The position numbers and the translations under genes were made by a program. The notes under the pieces were generated by a model. That model had not been told where the DNA came from, searched no databases, and worked only from the letters and a program-made list of their open reading frames with translations. Of a stretch of 64,000 nucleotides of DNA, positions 24,811 through 34,700 are shown piece by piece; the first letter of the stretch is position 1, and each line of letters opens with the position of its first letter. The DNA is from Actinomyces vulturis (lineage in GTDB: Bacteria > Actinomycetota > Actinomycetes > Actinomycetales > Actinomycetaceae). The stretch is from assembly GCF_001687305.1 (NCBI RefSeq), contig NZ_KV700385.1, forward strand, positions 416,523 through 480,522, written 5' to 3'.

Positions 24811-26448
24811 TCAACTCTGAGACATGGCAGAGGACTCAGCGCGTTCTTCGGCTTCTTCCTCAGCGATTTGTTCCAGGCCAGTTTTGTGCCCCAGTTCTAC
24901 CTTGGGGAAGAACATAGCGATGAGTGAGGCCAAGATCATCACAGGCACCAGCATTTGAAGCACAGGGGTCAGGGAACTGACGTAGGACGCCACGATTCCA
25001 CTACGGATCTGTTCAGGCATCGCGTCAACAAGGGCAGGAGTCAGTGAGTGTGCTCCGGATTCTGCTCCACCGTTTAAGGATTCCAAGGCAGCGTGAATCT
25101 GAGCGTTATCACTGGTGGCCAGGCGGGTAAAAAGACTGCCCAAACTTTCAGTTAGGCGACCAGAGAATGACATGCCAATCAGTGCAGCAAAGAGGGACAC
25201 ACCAATCTGCCTAAAGAAGTTAGTCAAGCTCGTGACCGCACCCAGGTGACGAGCAGGCATAGCGTTTTGCACCACGAGGATGAGCAGTTGGAAGTAGATG
25301 CCCACACCGAAGTTAAGGATGAAGATGTAGGTGCATACCAGAATGACAGGAGTGGAGGGAGTAAGGGTGGAGAGCAGGTACATGCCCAGCGCACCGATCC
25401 ATGGTCCTACCACGGGGTAAATCTTGTAGTTTCCACGTTTGGCAACCAGCACACCGGAAGCATTAGAACCAATGAACATGGCCACAGCACCGGGCACTAG
25501 CAACAGCCCTGAGACTGTTGCGGAGTATCCGTAGACCATCTGCATGTAGGTGGGAAGGTAGCCGTTAATACCAAAGAGACTGCCCACACCGAATACACCT
25601 ACGAGTGTGGACACCACGAAGGTGGGGTTCTTCGCAATGGCCATCGGCAGCACGGGATCTTCTGCACGCTGTTCGACCGGAGGAACGAGCGCCCATGCAA
25701 TAAGTGCCAGAGCGATGAGCCCAAGAATTTGAGGGCTCATCCAGGCGAACTCATTACCGCCCCAGGTGGCTACCAGGACCAGAGCAACGGCACCAATATC
25801 AAGCAAAGTCAAACCAGCCCAGTCGATCTTGTGTTCGCGCTGATGCTTAGGCAAGCGAAGCACTGCCCACACCAGTACCCAGGCAATAAGACCGAGAGGA
25901 AGGTTGATCCAGAAAACCCAACGCCACGAGATGGAATCTGTCAGATAACCGCCCACCACGGGGCCGAGCACTGCAGCAAGGCCCCACATAGCCCCCATAG
26001 GAGCCATGTAGGTTGCGCGAACACGCGGTGGAATAAGGTCACCAGTGATGGCCTGGCTGGAAATCATCAGGCCACCGCCACCCAGACCTTGGATGGCTCG
26101 GAAAGCCACCAGTGCCCCCATGGAAGTGGAAGTACCGCATAATGCTGAGCCAGCAAGGAAGATAGCAATGGCAGTAAGGAAGAGATTCTTGCGTCCCACC
26201 ACGTCACCAAGTTTGCCGTAGACGGGCATGGCCACGGTCATGGCAAGGGTGTATGCGGTAATGATCCATGCCATGTGGTTCACGCCGCCAAGATCACCGA
26301 CGATGGTAGGCAGGGCGGTAGCCACGATCGTTTGATCCATAGCTGCCAGGAACATCACCAGCATGAGGCAGGCGTAAACCACCCAGAATGCTCGGTCTGG
26401 TTTAAATGCCATGGTGCGTTGACGCCGCGGCGAGGTCGTTCCACTCAT
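24811..26448 (-). CDS. DHA2-family (EmrB/QacA) multidrug efflux transporter
   Basis: A 545-residue protein with about 14 membrane helices. Family motifs are LDxT-like MDQTIVATALPTI in helix 1, GKLGDVVGRKN (motif A) and LGPVVGGYLTD (motif C). It exports drugs or toxic compounds using the proton gradient. A Glu-rich cytoplasmic tail ends the protein. The start overlaps the stop of the upstream TetR gene by 4 nt, so pump and regulator form one operon and are translationally coupled. Confidence 0.93.
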   Translation of the reverse strand: MSGTTSPRRQRTMAFKPDRAFWVVYACLMLVMFLAAMDQTIVATALPTIVGDLGGVNHMAWIITAYTLAMTVAMPVYGKLGDVVGRKNLFLTAIAIFLAGSALCGTSTSMGALVAFRAIQGLGGGGLMISSQAITGDLIPPRVRATYMAPMGAMWGLAAVLGPVVGGYLTDSISWRWVFWINLPLGLIAWVLVWAVLRLPKHQREHKIDWAGLTLLDIGAVALVLVATWGGNEFAWMSPQILGLIALALIAWALVPPVEQRAEDPVLPMAIAKNPTFVVSTLVGVFGVGSLFGINGYLPTYMQMVYGYSATVSGLLLVPGAVAMFIGSNASGVLVAKRGNYKIYPVVGPWIGALGMYLLSTLTPSTPVILVCTYIFILNFGVGIYFQLLILVVQNAMPARHLGAVTSLTNFFRQIGVSLFAALIGMSFSGRLTESLGSLFTRLATSDNAQIHAALESLNGGAESGAHSLTPALVDAMPEQIRSGIVASYVSSLTPVLQMLVPVMILASLIAMFFPKVELGHKTGLEQIAEEEAEERAESSAMSQS

Positions 26449-27221
26449 TCCGTCTCCTTTCCTGCATTCACCTGGATATTCGTCTGATCGATAGTGGTTT
26501 TCTCGCGATTCTCAGCGGTGGGCTGGTCATCGCGTTCCGTGACGTGCGCCTTCGATAAGGTGGCACCGCCGGATGTATCGAGAAGAGCGTCAAGGCTGTC
26601 ACACACAATGCTCACGGCTTCAATAAAAGACGACGGCGTAGGCAGGGCGCTTGGAGAGGCTTCACTGTCACTCCAGGCGGTGCATGTGGCTTCTTCTCCG
26701 ACCCACACGTCCATGGCGCTGCGTTGAATCATTCCTGCTAGGTGAGTAATCACCATGATGCGAGGGTCACGACAGTCAGGTGTATGGCCATCTTGGTGAG
26801 TAAGGCGTTGGAAAGCGGCGTCATTAATGAGACCTGCGAACTTCACGACCCGAGCATGAATATGTGTTTTGAGTTCGGGGTTGCTTTGCATGATGGTGCG
26901 CAGCATGAGGAAGTGGTCGCGCTGATCGTCGATAGTGGCAGCACAGTCGATCATGAGTGCTCGCAGGTCACTGACAAGAGGGCCGGGTGAGTTGATGAAT
27001 GACTCTAAGGCGGCGTTGGAAGGAATGATAGGACCGAGCAGGAGCATGTCTGCTTTGGAATCAAAGTGATTGAAAACTGTTCGGCGGGAGACTCCGGCGT
27101 GCTGGGCCACGTCGTCCACAGTCATGGCGGCATAACCATGTTCCATACATAAGGTGAGTGCGGATTGTTGGATGGCGGCCCGTGTTTTTTGCGTATGGAC
27201 GGCGCGGAGATCTGGTGACAT
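26445..27221 (-). CDS. TetR-family repressor of the adjacent efflux pump
   Basis: A 258-residue regulator. The N-terminal HTH (about 10-60) includes MTVDDVAQHAGVSRRTVFNHF, and the rest is an alpha-helical ligand domain with a long charged C-terminal tail. It is upstream of and overlaps the DHA2 pump gene. Two palindromes lie directly upstream of its start (27234-27265), fitting autorepression that also controls the pump. Inducer unknown. Confidence 0.92.
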   Translation of the reverse strand: MSPDLRAVHTQKTRAAIQQSALTLCMEHGYAAMTVDDVAQHAGVSRRTVFNHFDSKADMLLLGPIIPSNAALESFINSPGPLVSDLRALMIDCAATIDDQRDHFLMLRTIMQSNPELKTHIHARVVKFAGLINDAAFQRLTHQDGHTPDCRDPRIMVITHLAGMIQRSAMDVWVGEEATCTAWSDSEASPSALPTPSSFIEAVSIVCDSLDALLDTSGGATLSKAHVTERDDQPTAENREKTTIDQTNIQVNAGKETE

Positions 27222-27233
27222 AAACGCAATATT

Positions 27234-27265
27234 TGCACTGAGTGCAGAGTTGCATCAAGTGCAAC
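27234..27265. promoter_or_regulatory. Two palindromes upstream of the TetR gene, candidate operators
   Basis: TGCACTGAGTGCA (27234-27246) is a perfect 6+1+6 palindrome. GTTGCATCAAGTGCAAC (27249-27265) has GTTGCA/TGCAAC arms around five bases. They share TTGCA, lie 13-44 nt before the TetR start, and a further GTTGCACTTA occurs near 27351, on the ahpC side. Confidence 0.55.
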
Positions 27266-27437
27266 AACCGTGACATCACCCACCCCTCAGGACGCCACGT
27301 CAGCACCTTCAGGATTTAGGCCACACTTTTGAATTTAGATTCACTAAACAGTTGCACTTATCTTCTCCGTCACCTACCGTTACTCATGCAAGGCAAAGCG
27401 GGAAACCCCGCACCCCATCACGCCCAGGAGGCACCCC

Positions 27438-28019
27438 ATGGCCGTTCTCACCATTGGTGACCAGTTCCCCTCATACTCTCTACCCGCCGTGATTGCTGGC
27501 AACCTCAAGGATGTCACCGCTGACAAGCCCGAGGACTACTTCACCACCGTCACTTCCGACGTTCCCGAAGGCACCTGGCGTGTTGTCTTCATGTGGCCCA
27601 AGGACTTCACCTTCGTATGCCCCACCGAAATCTCCTCTTTCGGCGACCTGTACGAAGACTTCAAGGATCGTGACTGCGAAGTTATCGGCATCTCCACCGA
27701 CAACGAGTACACCCACTACGCATGGCGCCGTAGCCACGAAAAACTGCAGAACCTGCCCTTCCCCATGGCCAGCGATCTGACCCGCGAACTCGTCACCGCC
27801 CTGGGCGTACTCAACCGCGAAGGCGTATGCGACCGCGCCACCTTCATCGTTGATCCCAACAACACCATCCAGTTCGTCTCCGTTGACGCAGGCTCCGTTG
27901 GCCGCAACACCGAAGAGGTTCTCCGCCAACTCGACGCCCTCCAGTCCGACGAACTGTGCGCCTGCAACTGGAAAGCCGGCGCAGAAACCATCGACGCACT
28001 CAGCGAGATGACTGCCTGA
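27438..28019 (+). CDS. ahpC: Alkyl hydroperoxide reductase AhpC (peroxiredoxin)
   Basis: A 193-residue typical two-cysteine peroxiredoxin of the mycobacterial type. The peroxidatic Cys61 lies in DFTFVCPTE, and the C-terminal Cys174 and Cys176 in CACNW are resolving-cysteine candidates. It reduces peroxides and peroxynitrite in the cytosol. The gene is preceded by CAGGAGG and followed 137 bp later by ahpD, its usual partner. No OxyR gene is nearby. Confidence 0.97.
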   Translation: MAVLTIGDQFPSYSLPAVIAGNLKDVTADKPEDYFTTVTSDVPEGTWRVVFMWPKDFTFVCPTEISSFGDLYEDFKDRDCEVIGISTDNEYTHYAWRRSHEKLQNLPFPMASDLTRELVTALGVLNREGVCDRATFIVDPNNTIQFVSVDAGSVGRNTEEVLRQLDALQSDELCACNWKAGAETIDALSEMTA

Positions 28020-28156
28020 TCCATTTCCCATCCCCCAGGAATGCTTAGTATTCCTGACACACACGTACCCACGTGACAGGGCGACGGCGTGAACGCACCT
28101 GCCTCCACGCCGTCGCCTCCCCTTAAAACTCACCTAAAAATCAACGAAAGACCACC

Positions 28157-28687
28157 ATGAGCATCGACACCCTGCGCTCCGCCCTCCCCGACTGGGCCAA
28201 GGACCTTTCTCTTAACCTCTCCACTCTCACCCGCTCCTCCTCCCTCAACGAGCAACAGCAGTGGGGGTGCTTCGTGGCCGCCGCCGCAGCCACCCGCAAC
28301 GAAACAGTCCTCATCCAGATCATTGAAGAGGCACGCACCCACATGAGCGAAGAGGCCATCAATGCCGCGCTCGGCGCAGCCTCCATCATGGGGATGAATA
28401 ACGTTGCCTACCGCGCACGCCACTTCTTCGGCAGCGCCTACGACAACGAACGCATGGGCCTTCGTATGAACATCATCGGCACCTCCGGCGGCGTAGACAA
28501 GGCCGACTTCGAACTGTGGAGCCTGGCCGTTTCTTCCATGAACGGCTGCGAAAAGTGCGTCGTCGCCCACGAAGCAACCGTGCGCGAAGCAGGCTTAAGC
28601 CAGGAACAGGTCTGGGAAGCTATCCGTATCGCCGCCACTCTCCAGGGCGTAGCACAGGCAGTCTTCGCTGTCGAAACCTTGGGCTGA
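28157..28687 (+). CDS. ahpD: Alkyl hydroperoxide reductase AhpD
   Basis: A 176-residue helical protein of the carboxymuconolactone decarboxylase fold. The redox pair is CEKC (Cys131 and Cys134), with a following His in VVAHEA as in AhpD. In mycobacteria AhpD passes electrons from lipoamide systems to AhpC. Its place behind ahpC supports the assignment. The ribosome site is weak (GAAAGA). Confidence 0.95.
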   Translation: MSIDTLRSALPDWAKDLSLNLSTLTRSSSLNEQQQWGCFVAAAAATRNETVLIQIIEEARTHMSEEAINAALGAASIMGMNNVAYRARHFFGSAYDNERMGLRMNIIGTSGGVDKADFELWSLAVSSMNGCEKCVVAHEATVREAGLSQEQVWEAIRIAATLQGVAQAVFAVETLG

Positions 28688-28713
28688 TAAACAGACCATA
28701 AGTAACTAACAGG

Positions 28714-28755
28714 CGGTGGGCCGGTAAGGAACTATCCTTACCGGCCCACCGTTTT
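28714..28755 (+). terminator. Terminator after ahpD
   Basis: CGGTGGGCCGGTAAGGA pairs perfectly with its complement across an ACTA loop and ends in TTTT. Confidence 0.95.
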
Positions 28756-28789
28756 CATGGCCATACTCACGATTTTTTAACGCACCATA

Positions 28790-30166
28790 ATGACACTCAG
28801 CGGTGATAGATTGGCCGGCGTGCCAGGACCAAGCCGATTTACACAACGGTTAAAACCGCCACAGCGCATCGCAGTCACGATGCTCGCTGTGTTGATTTTT
28901 GGCACCATCGGCCTCTCTCTCCCCTTCGCCTCACACCCCGGCAATCACCCCCGATTCATTGACGCTTTATTCACAGCAACATCAGCACTGTCCGTAACCG
29001 GATTAATTACGAAAGACACTCCAGTCTTTTGGTCACCGGTCGGCCACGTAATTATCTTGAGCCTGATTCAAATCGGTGGTTTCGGCGTGATGGCTATTGC
29101 GACTTTGCTGTCACTAGCCACTGCACGACGATTAGGACTGTCCACTCGCATTAATGCCGCCAATGAAACAAAGAATGGTGGCGTGGGACAGACGAAGTCC
29201 GCTGTCCGGGGTATTTTCTACACCACCCTAGTGATGGAGTCGACGGTGGCCGTCGCCCTAACGCTGCGCTTTTACTTCCACTATCACATGAGTGTGGGCA
29301 CAGCAGTATGGCACGGAATCTTCCACTCCGTAAGTGCCTTTAACAACGCCGGTTTCTCGCTCTACACCGATTCCCTCATGCCCTTTAATAAGGATCCCTG
29401 GATCCTGCTGCCACTATCCACATCCATTGTGGTGGGCGGCCTAGGCTTCCCCGTGGTGATGGAAGTACTTAAGCGTTACCGCATGCCTCACTTTTTGACC
29501 ATGCACACCAAATTGGTGCTCTCGGGTACCGCATTCTTACTGCTCGCTGGCTTCGTTTTTGTTCTTGCCCTGGAATGGTCTAACCCCAACACGTTGGGAC
29601 CCATGGCGCTGCACAACAAGATTCTCAATTCTTTCTTCCAATCAGTGACTTCCCGTACCGCAGGGTTCAACGCTATCGATACCACCGCCATGAATCCGGC
29701 CACTTGGCTAGTGACTGACATCCTCATGTTCATCGGCGCAGGTCCCGCTGGTACCGCTGGCGGTTTGAAGGTCACCACTCTGCTCATCATCGTGTTCATG
29801 GTGCGCAGCGAACTACGCAATGACCGCGCCGTAGTCATCTTCAACAAGCGCCTAAGCCGTTCCACTCACCGCCAGGCCATCACCGTGGCCTCCATGATGG
29901 TCATTCTCATCATTGCTGCCACCATGGCACTGACCATTTTGGATAAGTTGCCTCTGGAACAGGTGCTCTTTGAGGTCACCTCAGCAATTTCTACCACCGG
30001 ACTGTCCACCGGTATTACCTCAGTTCTCTCTATCCCCTCGAAGTACATCATCGTGGTGCTCATGTTCGTGGGTCGCGTTGGCCCCATCACTCTAGGCACC
30101 TCGCTCGCACTGCGCCGTAAACCTGTGCTGTACACCCTGCCCAAGGAAAGGCCGATCATTGGCTAA
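28790..30166 (+). CDS. ktrB: TrkH/KtrB-type potassium channel subunit
   Basis: A 458-residue membrane protein with four repeats of the M1-P-M2 fold. Selectivity-filter loops with a central glycine are TSALSVTGLITKD, HSVSAFNNAGFSL, TSRTAGFNAIDT and TSAISTTGLSTGI. It forms the K+-translocating unit, gated by a KtrA ring, and is coupled to Na+ in some species. The start codon at 28790 lacks a clear ribosome site. The ktrA coding frame follows closely. Confidence 0.93.
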   Translation: MTLSGDRLAGVPGPSRFTQRLKPPQRIAVTMLAVLIFGTIGLSLPFASHPGNHPRFIDALFTATSALSVTGLITKDTPVFWSPVGHVIILSLIQIGGFGVMAIATLLSLATARRLGLSTRINAANETKNGGVGQTKSAVRGIFYTTLVMESTVAVALTLRFYFHYHMSVGTAVWHGIFHSVSAFNNAGFSLYTDSLMPFNKDPWILLPLSTSIVVGGLGFPVVMEVLKRYRMPHFLTMHTKLVLSGTAFLLLAGFVFVLALEWSNPNTLGPMALHNKILNSFFQSVTSRTAGFNAIDTTAMNPATWLVTDILMFIGAGPAGTAGGLKVTTLLIIVFMVRSELRNDRAVVIFNKRLSRSTHRQAITVASMMVILIIAATMALTILDKLPLEQVLFEVTSAISTTGLSTGITSVLSIPSKYIIVVLMFVGRVGPITLGTSLALRRKPVLYTLPKERPIIG

Positions 30167-30278
30167 GTCTCCTTTTGCCCGCTCTACTCGTCGCAGCACT
30201 CATCGTCTGCGTCACCTCATTACGACGACTCCTACACCGGATGAGCGCCGTCACGCGCGCGTACGCAAGGAGTCCCCT

Positions 30279-31004
30279 GTGACTCCAGCCAGCGAAGTTC
30301 AGTCCGTGGCGGTTCTGGGCTTAGGGCGCTTCGGCACCTCCTTAGCCCTCGAACTTATGGGCTTGGGCATTGACGTACTCGGAGTGGATACCGATGAGGG
30401 CGTAGTTCAGGATATGAGTGACCTGCTCACCCACACGGTTCAGGCTGATGTTTCCCGCGAAGAAGTTATTGAGCAACTCGGCCTAACCGAGTTTGATCGT
30501 GTGGTGGTCTCCATTGGCTCTGATCTCACCGCTAATATTCTTACTGCCTCGATTTTGCGCCGCCTGGGCGTGAAAGAACTATGGGCCATGGCGACAAGCG
30601 TCCCCCACGCAAAGATTCTTCGTCAGCTCGGAGTGGAACACGTAGTCAACCCTCAGCAGGATATGGGCCAGCGCACTGCTCACCTGGTCAGCGGTAGCCT
30701 TCAGGACTGGGTTGATTATGGAGGCGGCAAGTTCTGTATGGCCAAGATGCGCGCGCCACAGTTCATGATTCACCAAAACGTTGCTGAAACTCGCTTACCT
30801 GACCAGTTCGATGTGAAGGTCGTGGCTCGCCGCTCTGTTGGCCAGCCGTGGGAGTACATCACCCCCGAAACCGAGTTGGCTGCTGGTGACGTGATTATTG
30901 TGGCTGGTAGTGAGGATCGTCTGGTGGAATTCGGAAAGAAAGCTTCCAATGCTCCATGCCCAATCGTCCCCTTCATCACTGAAGACGAGGACGACGACGA
31001 GTAA
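30279..31004 (+). CDS. ktrA: KtrA/TrkA-type potassium uptake regulator
   Basis: A protein of about 241 residues. It has an N-terminal RCK/NAD-binding Rossmann domain (VAVLGLGRFGTSLALELMGLG, then VDTDEG) and a C-terminal TrkA-C domain (about 155-225), ending in an acidic DEDDDE tail. It gates KtrB in response to nucleotides. GTG 30279 follows AAGGAG by 6 nt and starts just before the conserved domain. The frame stays open back to TTG 30159, overlapping ktrB and adding 40 basic residues, and that longer form is possible. Confidence 0.92.
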   Translation: MTPASEVQSVAVLGLGRFGTSLALELMGLGIDVLGVDTDEGVVQDMSDLLTHTVQADVSREEVIEQLGLTEFDRVVVSIGSDLTANILTASILRRLGVKELWAMATSVPHAKILRQLGVEHVVNPQQDMGQRTAHLVSGSLQDWVDYGGGKFCMAKMRAPQFMIHQNVAETRLPDQFDVKVVARRSVGQPWEYITPETELAAGDVIIVAGSEDRLVEFGKKASNAPCPIVPFITEDEDDDE

Positions 31005-31057
31005 GCACCTCGTCAGTGAACTGACCGTATGATGTCTGTCAGTCATTGAACACCATA

Positions 31058-31098
31058 ATGCTGGTGGGGCCTGAGACTTTCTCAGGCCCCACCAGCAT
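31058..31098. terminator. Terminator after ktrA
   Basis: ATGCTGGTGGGGCCTGAG pairs perfectly with its complement across an ACTTT loop. It lies between ktrA and the convergent PH-domain gene. The right side lacks a long T-run, so direction is not certain. Confidence 0.8.
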
Positions 31099-31155
31099 CT
31101 GTCACAAAAAACGCTCTTTGTCTCGCATCAACGTGGTGATGGAAGAAGACCAGAT

Positions 31156-31671
31156 TTAGCCATCAGTGGGATCAGCGTTGATGGCTCCTTGAACGTCATG
31201 GAACAAAAGATCAGTCATTTCCACGTGAACATGCTCAATGGCTGGAATGTCATCAAGGACCAGCGGATCATTCGCTGAGGTCTGAAGAATGAGGGTCCCG
31301 CAACCAAAAATGCGGTCAGTCAATGCACGATCATAGGAGACATCACTGATACGCGTCAGTGGAAGATCATGCCCTTTCTTGTTAAAAATTCCTGATCGCG
31401 TGATAACGCGACGTGTAGTAACCGTGTAAGTGGTAGTCATCCACCGTAACCAAGGCACGAGCATCAAGGGGACTGTCACAATGGTAAAAATGATCCACGT
31501 GGTGGCCATCCCCCAAGGATTCCAGTCATCGGGAATGATGATGCTGACCGCGACTGCCACGGCGATGAGAAGAAGTTCGCCCAGAATATTCCATAACAGC
31601 ACCTTGGGATGAGTGCGCATATGGCGAACCACAACCTCGTCGCGGCTAAGCAGTTTTTTCTTAAATCCCAT
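31156..31671 (-). CDS. Bacterial PH-domain (bPH2/DUF304) membrane protein
   Basis: A protein of about 171 residues. A basic N-terminus (MGFKKKLLSRDEVVV) is followed by two membrane helices (about 29-70) and a bacterial pleckstrin-homology domain: YTVTTRRVITRSGIFNKKGHDLPLTRISDV, in two parts, then a strand-rich remainder. ATG 31671 is chosen because CATGAT (31678-31683 on the complement) lies 6 nt upstream, the leaderless spacing seen elsewhere; longer in-frame starts extend into the helicase gene. Function unknown. Confidence 0.8.
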   Translation of the reverse strand: MGFKKKLLSRDEVVVRHMRTHPKVLLWNILGELLLIAVAVAVSIIIPDDWNPWGMATTWIIFTIVTVPLMLVPWLRWMTTTYTVTTRRVITRSGIFNKKGHDLPLTRISDVSYDRALTDRIFGCGTLILQTSANDPLVLDDIPAIEHVHVEMTDLLFHDVQGAINADPTDG

Positions 31672-31777
31672 AAGCACATCATGCCATGCGGTGGGATCGT
31701 TGGCTCTCCACAGAACTTCTCTGCTCATCGTGCCCACCAAAGCCACAGCCTGGGGCAGTTGCAGTGCTAATCGAGTG

Positions 31778-34700
31778 CTACTCCACGAGAGAACGGATAT
31801 CCTCACTCGTTAGGGCCGCAGTAGCACTGGCTCCTCGAGTCATATCAGCTGTTCCTTCAACCACTCGATTAAAAAGATCAGCCTTCTTAGCTTTCAACGC
31901 CATGACCTTGTCCTCAATGGTGTTGGTGGCCACCAAGCGATAAACCATAACAGGACGCTCCTGGCCAATACGATGTGCGCGGTCCACTGCCTGTTCTTCC
32001 GCCTGCGGGTTCCACCACGGGTCCAAGACATAGACGTAATCCGCCTGGGTCAGGGTGAGGCCAAAGCCGCCGGCCTTCAGGGAGATGAGGAAGACCTGGG
32101 CCTGACCACTGCGGAACTGCTCAATCACGGCTTCACGATTGGATGTGGAGCCATCAAGGTAGGCCGTGGAAACACCCGCTTTCTCCAACTGATCCTTGAC
32201 CATGGTGAGGTAAGAGGTGAACTGGCTGAAGACCAACGCTTGGTGTCCCTCGCCAATAACAGGAGTGATGTTGTCTAGGAGGACAGAAATCTTGGCGCTA
32301 CGGCCTACTTCCTCTTCACCATCAACAAGAGTTGGGTCCAAGGCCATTTGACGCAGCACCATGAGGGAACGCAGCGCGTTAAAACGTGCTGTTGCCGAGT
32401 CCTCATCCAGTAATCCAAGGATGCGCTGACGTTCACGGCTCAGACGAGCCTCGTAGGCGTGGCGGTGAGCCGGAGTAAGATCTACGCTGAGGATTTGTTC
32501 AATCTTGGGCGGCAGATCCGTGGCCACATCATTCTTAGTCCGGCGCAGCATGAATGGCGCCAGGCGCGAGCGCAGACGCTCGAGTGCTTTCTTGTCCCCC
32601 TGGTCAATGGGCTTGCGGTAGACCTCAATAAATCGGTCAGGTGAGGGCAGCAGTCCGGGAGCACCGATACTGGCCAGGGCCCACAGATCCATGAGGGAGT
32701 TTTCCAAGGGCGTGCCTGTGATGACTAAGGCGTTCGGGGCTTTGAGGCTACGAATAGCTTTGTATGTGGCTGAGCGGTAGTTCTTAACGAACTGACCTTC
32801 ATCCACCACGAGCCAACTAAAGTCCACTGCAGTGAACTGATCACTATCGATACGGGCGATGGCGTACGACGTAACTACTACATCCGCCTCTGCACATTCT
32901 TCGGCCACCGTGGTGCCACGGGTTTTGGAAGTCTTGGACAGGGGCACTACGCGCATGCTGGGGCAGAACTGACCAGCCTGTTCCACCCAGGAACCAATCA
33001 CACTGGTGGGCGCCACCACGAGAACCGGGGCAGGACGCTCACCGCTTGCTTCCACCGATTCCTCAATGGCCCGCTGAATCACGGCAAGAACCTGGACGGT
33101 CTTACCCAGGCCCATGTCATCGGCCAGGATGCCACCCAGCCCCGTGCGCTTGAGCAGTGAGAGCCACTGGTAGCCCTCATGCTGGTAGGGGCGCAGTGTG
33201 GCGGTGAAGTCCTGCGGGAGTGGAGTGTGTGCTGGGAGTGATGGTGCGGCGTCGGCATCAGAGGATTCATCCGCAGGGTTGTTGGCGCGTTTGCTGAGCG
33301 TGATGAGGTCAGCGATGCCCTGTTTCCACCGTTCGGAAGCCTGCGCCACCACGCCCATCTCCACTAGGTCTTGATAGAAGCCGGCTTGAAGTCGGGAGAT
33401 CATCACCGAGCCGTCCTCGGTGTGGTGGCGCGGGTCAGCCAGATCGCGCGCTTCGGCCATGAGGGAGGCCAGGCGCTGTACATCGGGTTGATCCAGCCCC
33501 ACCCATGTACCTGAGTCCAGCAAGATCACGTCTTGGCCATGGGCCAGGGCATGCATGAGACGTTCGAGAGGAACTTGTTCGTCTCCCAGGGCGATGCGCA
33601 CGGACAAAGAGAACCAATCCCGTTCATCGGAATCGTCAACGCTGGTGAGGATTTCCGGGGTTCCCTGGAATTCGGTGAAGTGGGGGATGTGCCCCACCTT
33701 GTCCACGATGATTTGCTTGTCGGTAGCGATGGAGGGGATGACCTGGTCCATCACCGCCATCGCACCGCGGGCATCGTAGGTAGCGTCCGTGAAATTGACG
33801 TAGGGGTGGTGGCGGTAATGGGCCTGAATGGCGCTAACCAGTTGGTCAATACGTGCCCTGTAGGGACCTGGGAGTTCAGTTTGGCCGTCAACAGCCTTGG
33901 CCCAGGCGTCACTGTGGCGCACTTCCCCCTGTTCCGTCACAAGAGCCACATGCCATGAGACATTCATCGTGAAGACCTCAGCCTCCACGCGAGTCAGGCG
34001 GCAGAGGACTTTAGGCTCCATGGGGACTGGGGCTTGGATGGAATCGTCGGTGGAGACGTGGATGCGGGAACTGGAGAGGGTGGGAAGCACATCGTCGATG
34101 AACACGTCATGCTGCACGGGCGGAACTTCAATGCAGGCTTTGTCCGCGGTGATCAGGTTGCTCAGTTCCTCGGTGGGCGCGGGGACGATAGGGGCGAAAA
34201 TGGTAGTTTCATCGCTGGTGTAGGTGATGGCGGTGGCGGGGATTCCCACATAGTCATGGGCTTGGGTGCTGAAGATGCTGGAGCGTTCCAGGCGGTCACC
34301 CACAGCTTGGGCGAGAGTGGCGTGAACGGCTTGTGCGTCAGCGCAGTCTCGTGTGGCCAGATATCCGCTATGGGCCATGTTGCCGGCTTGACGGACGGTT
34401 TTTAAATCGTTGCGGTCTAAGTCCGCGCGCACGGTAATCACACCATTCTTACCGTGTTCGGCGTGCAATCTCGGCGCAACTGAGGGAGCGATGATGATCT
34501 CTGGGGTGCTGCTTGCCTGTTTGGATTGGGGACGCAGCACCAGGGGGATACTAAGTTCTTGCAGGCGCTTGAGTAATGACCAGATGCCGCTTCCTAGGGA
34601 GTCTAGACGCGCGGCACGGGGGTCATCGTAGTAGCCGGAGGTGGCTCGCCTGAGAGAGGCAATCATCATAAGGGTATGGGTGACTTCATCGGGGAGTTTT

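Noticed and set aside
27480-28133. Minus-strand frame of 217 codons
   Set aside because: Antisense shadow of ahpC, caused by strong codon bias.
31672-31806. N-terminal extension of the PH-domain protein
   Set aside because: It overlaps the helicase end and lacks family similarity; the -10 spacing favours 31671.
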